From: UBA5794 sp963714375
Lineage (GTDB): Bacteria > Actinomycetota > Acidimicrobiia > Spongiisociales > UBA5794
NCBI GenBank assembly: GCA_963714375.1
Contig: CAVQOG010000005.1
Coordinates: forward strand, 1-64,000
Direction: 5' to 3'
Length of the DNA: 64,000 nt
Shown: in pieces, positions 61,730 to 64,000 of the stretch
Layout: each line of letters opens with the position of its first letter
How positions within the stretch are numbered: position 1 is the stretch's first letter
The notes under the pieces: model-generated
The model's input: only the letters and a program-made list of their open reading frames with translations
The model's database searches: none
What the model was told of the DNA's origin: nothing
Translations under genes and position numbers: made by a program

Positions 61730-62974
61730 ATGATGCAACGGCGAGTCGTCGTTACCGGTCTCGGAACCATCACGTCGCTCGGGGCAGACGTCGATACCTT
61801 CTGGTCGAACATTCTCGCCGGCGAGAGTGGAATCTCGACAATCGAGAACATTGACACCTCCGATATCGCGACCCATATCGGTGCTGAGCTCAAGGACTTC
61901 GATATTGAGGCATTCATGACGCGCAAGGACGCGCGCCGCCTTGACCGGAGCTCACAACTGTTCTGGGTTGCCACCCAGCAGGCGCTCAACGACGCTGGGC
62001 TTTCATACGAAGAGGACGATCCTGCAGCACTTCGAGCTGGGGTGGTTGCCGGAACCGGTATCGGCGGTATCCATACCATGGAAGAGCAGATGCAGGTGAT
62101 GTTCGAACGGGGACCGAGTCGCATGTCTCCGCTCGGAATCGCAAAGATTATCTCCAACATGGCTGGCGGGGTGGCGTCCATCGACTTCCACCTGTACGGA
62201 CCCAACAGCACAACGGTGACAGCGTGCGCAGCGTCAGCCAACGCGATAGGGGATGCCGCGGTGATGATTCAGCGAGGCGCCGCCGATGTGATGGTTGCCG
62301 GTGGGGCGGAGGCAAGCATCACTCGTTTCGCAATGGGCGGTTTTGCCCAGGCGAGAGCCTTGAGTACGAACAACGATGATCCAAAGGGTGCGTCCCGGCC
62401 CTTCGACGCCGATCGCGACGGCTTCGTCATGGGAGAAGGCGCCGCCGTGCTCATCATGGAGGAATACGAGCACGCGGTCGCGAGGGGAGCCACAATGTAC
62501 GGTGAGCTTCTTGGCTACGGCATGTCCGCAGACGGCTACCACATCACCCTCCCTCGGCCTGGTGGGGCGGGCGCAGCAAGGGCCATGCAGAGCGCACTTG
62601 CCGATGCTGGCATGGAGCCAGGTGAGCTCGATTACATCAACGCCCATGGAACGTCGACCGATGCCAACGACAAGACCGAGACCGCTGCGATCAAGCTCGC
62701 CTTTGGGGAATCTGCTTACACGATTCCGGTGTCATCCACCAAGTCAATGACGGGCCACCTCCTCGGAGCGGCGGGTGCCATCGAATCGGTCGCCTGCCTG
62801 CTTGCAATTCGCGACGGGATAGTGCCTCCAACGATCAACTACACGACTCCGGACCCGGACTGCGACCTCGACTATGTCCCGAACAAGGCTCGAAAGGCCG
62901 ACATTGCGACGGCCATGACGAACTCATTCGGATTTGGCGGCCACAATGTGAGCTTGCTGTTCGGAAAGGTCTGA
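61730..62974 (+). CDS. fabF: 3-oxoacyl-ACP synthase II
   Basis: 414 residues (ATG ATG start; second ATG at 61733 also possible). Elongating condensing enzyme: VVVTGLGTITSLGADVDTFW, TVTACAASANAIGDAA (catalytic Cys), NAHGTSTDANDKTET (His) and STKSMTGHLLGAAGAIESVA (His). Last gene of the fab cluster; heptamer repeats follow. Confidence 0.96.
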   Translation: MMQRRVVVTGLGTITSLGADVDTFWSNILAGESGISTIENIDTSDIATHIGAELKDFDIEAFMTRKDARRLDRSSQLFWVATQQALNDAGLSYEEDDPAALRAGVVAGTGIGGIHTMEEQMQVMFERGPSRMSPLGIAKIISNMAGGVASIDFHLYGPNSTTVTACAASANAIGDAAVMIQRGAADVMVAGGAEASITRFAMGGFAQARALSTNNDDPKGASRPFDADRDGFVMGEGAAVLIMEEYEHAVARGATMYGELLGYGMSADGYHITLPRPGGAGAARAMQSALADAGMEPGELDYINAHGTSTDANDKTETAAIKLAFGESAYTIPVSSTKSMTGHLLGAAGAIESVACLLAIRDGIVPPTINYTTPDPDCDLDYVPNKARKADIATAMTNSFGFGGHNVSLLFGKV

Positions 62975-63058
62975 AGTCAGAAGTCAGACGTCAGACGTCA
63001 GATGACCGATGACCGATGACCGATCTCAGAAGTGGGAGCTTTCAGCTTTCTGATTCGG
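62975..63058. repeat. Heptanucleotide repeat cluster (AGTCAGA, CGTCAGA, GATGACC, GCTTTCA units)
   Basis: Directly after the fabF stop: two AGTCAGA, two CGTCAGA, three GATGACC (62999-63022) and AGCTTTCAGCTTTC (63038-63051). The last block supplies the stop codon of the minus-strand gene at 63042. Confidence 0.85.
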
Positions 63059-63449
63059 GGACTTCGCAGCCGGGGGTTGGGGGTTCTTCTCCGGTGGCGA
63101 CGCTCTCTTCATACTCATCGAATGATCGGGTGACGAGGGCGGCCACCAGACCGACTCCAATGAGTGACGCCACCCCAACGACTATCGCACCGCCGACCTC
63201 AAGGCCAACGCAGGAATCGGGGAGACAGATCGTTTCGACGACCGAAGAGCCGATCAATGCCCCCGCAGCTGCCCCGACGAAGGTAGTCGTTGCAACCATG
63301 GGACGAACGCGGGCCTTGGCAGCGCCGAAGGCAAACAATCCACCGATCACAGCCCCGACGACGGCGCCTTGCACATCGAAGATGAGAAATCCTGCGATCG
63401 CACCGAATGCTGCGCTGGTCGCAATGGACAGCTTGTCACTCGTCAGCAT
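63042..63449 (-). CDS. Hypothetical membrane protein
   Basis: ATG 63449 (MLTSDKLSIA) gives 135 residues with four hydrophobic segments of Gly/Ala-rich type and an acidic tail. The open frame upstream reads as junk. The last codons and stop are heptamer-repeat sequence. No family recognised. It overlaps the upstream membrane gene end by 14 nt. Confidence 0.6.
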   Translation of the reverse strand: MLTSDKLSIATSAAFGAIAGFLIFDVQGAVVGAVIGGLFAFGAAKARVRPMVATTTFVGAAAGALIGSSVVETICLPDSCVGLEVGGAIVVGVASLIGVGLVAALVTRSFDEYEESVATGEEPPTPGCEVPESES

Positions 63450-63999
63450 CGGAATGAACCTTGCGTGGTTGTCTTGGAGCAGGGAGGGGAGGTGTCGACG
63501 TGGCCGTGACGGCGGCGGCAGCCGGAAGCCAAGCGAGTACCGCGACAGTGACCGAACCGATCCCAACCAACAATGCTGAGGGCAGCGGACAAACCATGAA
63601 TGCGGCGATTCCGCTTACGGGAGTCGCGAGTCGGAGAAGCCAGAGTCCTCCCGGAAGTCCGCGGGCGTAGAGGAACGAAGACCCGACCGCCACTGCCGCT
63701 GCCAACCAATGCAGCAAGTGGGATTCATCGTATGCGGCAAGACCAACGATGAGCGGAGCGACTGGCGCAACAAAAACCAACGAGACCGCAACAGTGTTCG
63801 GGCCGTCAGGGACAGGCTGTTGACGAACCCAGAAGCGGACCCAGGGACCCGCAAGCCCAACGATGGCGACTGCCCCAAGCGCCATGATGCCGAATACCAC
63901 GATGGTCTGGTTGGTTGTTGCAAGAACCATCGCTGTAGCTGTGACTCCGCACAGACCCCAGCGCCCCCACGGAGCACGCACGAGAAGGAAACCAGTCAC
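63436..63999 (-). CDS. Membrane protein, probably cut by the right window edge
   Basis: 187 codons from GTG 63999 with about six hydrophobic helices (AMVLATTNQTIVVFGIMALG, GSSFLYARGLPGG and others) and a short polar C-terminus ending RKVHSDADE. The frame is open to the window edge, so the true start is probably outside. No family recognised. Confidence 0.55.
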   Translation of the reverse strand: MTGFLLVRAPWGRWGLCGVTATAMVLATTNQTIVVFGIMALGAVAIVGLAGPWVRFWVRQQPVPDGPNTVAVSLVFVAPVAPLIVGLAAYDESHLLHWLAAAVAVGSSFLYARGLPGGLWLLRLATPVSGIAAFMVCPLPSALLVGIGSVTVAVLAWLPAAAAVTATSTPPLPAPRQPRKVHSDADE

Positions 64000-64000
64000 T

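Overview
The window looks like a chromosomal segment of a moderately GC-rich actinobacterium, most likely of the Acidimicrobiia type. The support is a WhiB regulator, two F420-type LLM oxidoreductases, a DUF222-HNH gene, mycobacterial-style DEDDh-GIY-YIG and CDC48-like AAA genes, a C4 zinc-ribbon protein, class A RNase P RNA, frequent GTG/TTG starts and ATGA/GTGA gene overlaps. I see no rRNA, no phage or IS element and no CRISPR array. The lineage is an inference from gene content.

Layout. 0-7 kb: envelope genes (partial alpha/beta-hydrolase-like membrane protein, holin-IV-like protein, LCP ligase, a flippase-sugar-transferase fusion), a CoA-binding protein and small zinc proteins. 7-14 kb: tRNA-Val, a sortase-like lipoprotein without the catalytic Cys, a frameshifted Flp pilin, a zinc-ribbon/YdjM fusion, two half-size TauE proteins, LLM oxidoreductase, aquaporin and rnpB. 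14-18 kb: whiB, trpD, a TlpA-like lipoprotein with an in-frame UGA at the redox Cys position (probable selenoprotein), then a convergent Cys-type TlpA plus Lgt-like pair. 17.6-26 kb: three genes broken by several frameshifts (hisC, CDC48-like ATPase, DEDDh-GIY-YIG nuclease) around an intact 934-residue vWA surface protein with an LAXTG anchor. 26-34 kb: DUF222-HNH, small unknowns, an rRNA/tRNA methyltransferase, and an archaeal-type S-adenosylmethionine synthetase in an operon with kynureninase, divergent from a Cys/Met PLP enzyme. 46-34 kb, minus strand: ilvB-ilvN-ilvC-leuA-leuB, gnd, a DapA-like aldolase, pntAA-pntAB-pntB and a nitroreductase, preceded by a promoter, a Leu/Val/Ile-rich leader peptide and an attenuator terminator. 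46-58 kb: NYN RNase-like protein, histidine kinase, LLM enzyme, queG, metallophosphoesterase, methyltransferase, SRPBCC and ArsA-type ATPase, glucokinase, YkvA, aminotransferase. 58.7-63 kb: fabD-fabH-fabG-acpP-fabF. The right edge holds two membrane proteins, the last one cut by the window end.

How the parts connect. The branched-chain amino acid genes are followed by gnd and pntAA/AB/B, which can supply the NADPH used by IlvC. LCP, flippase-PGT, sortase-like and LAXTG proteins all concern the cell surface. The features that stand out most are the predicted selenocysteine TlpA with a SECIS-like hairpin starting 9 nt after the UGA, and a dispersed family of heptanucleotide tandem repeats (units mostly CYGANNN) lying between genes at about a dozen sites, often beside GC-rich hairpin repeats.
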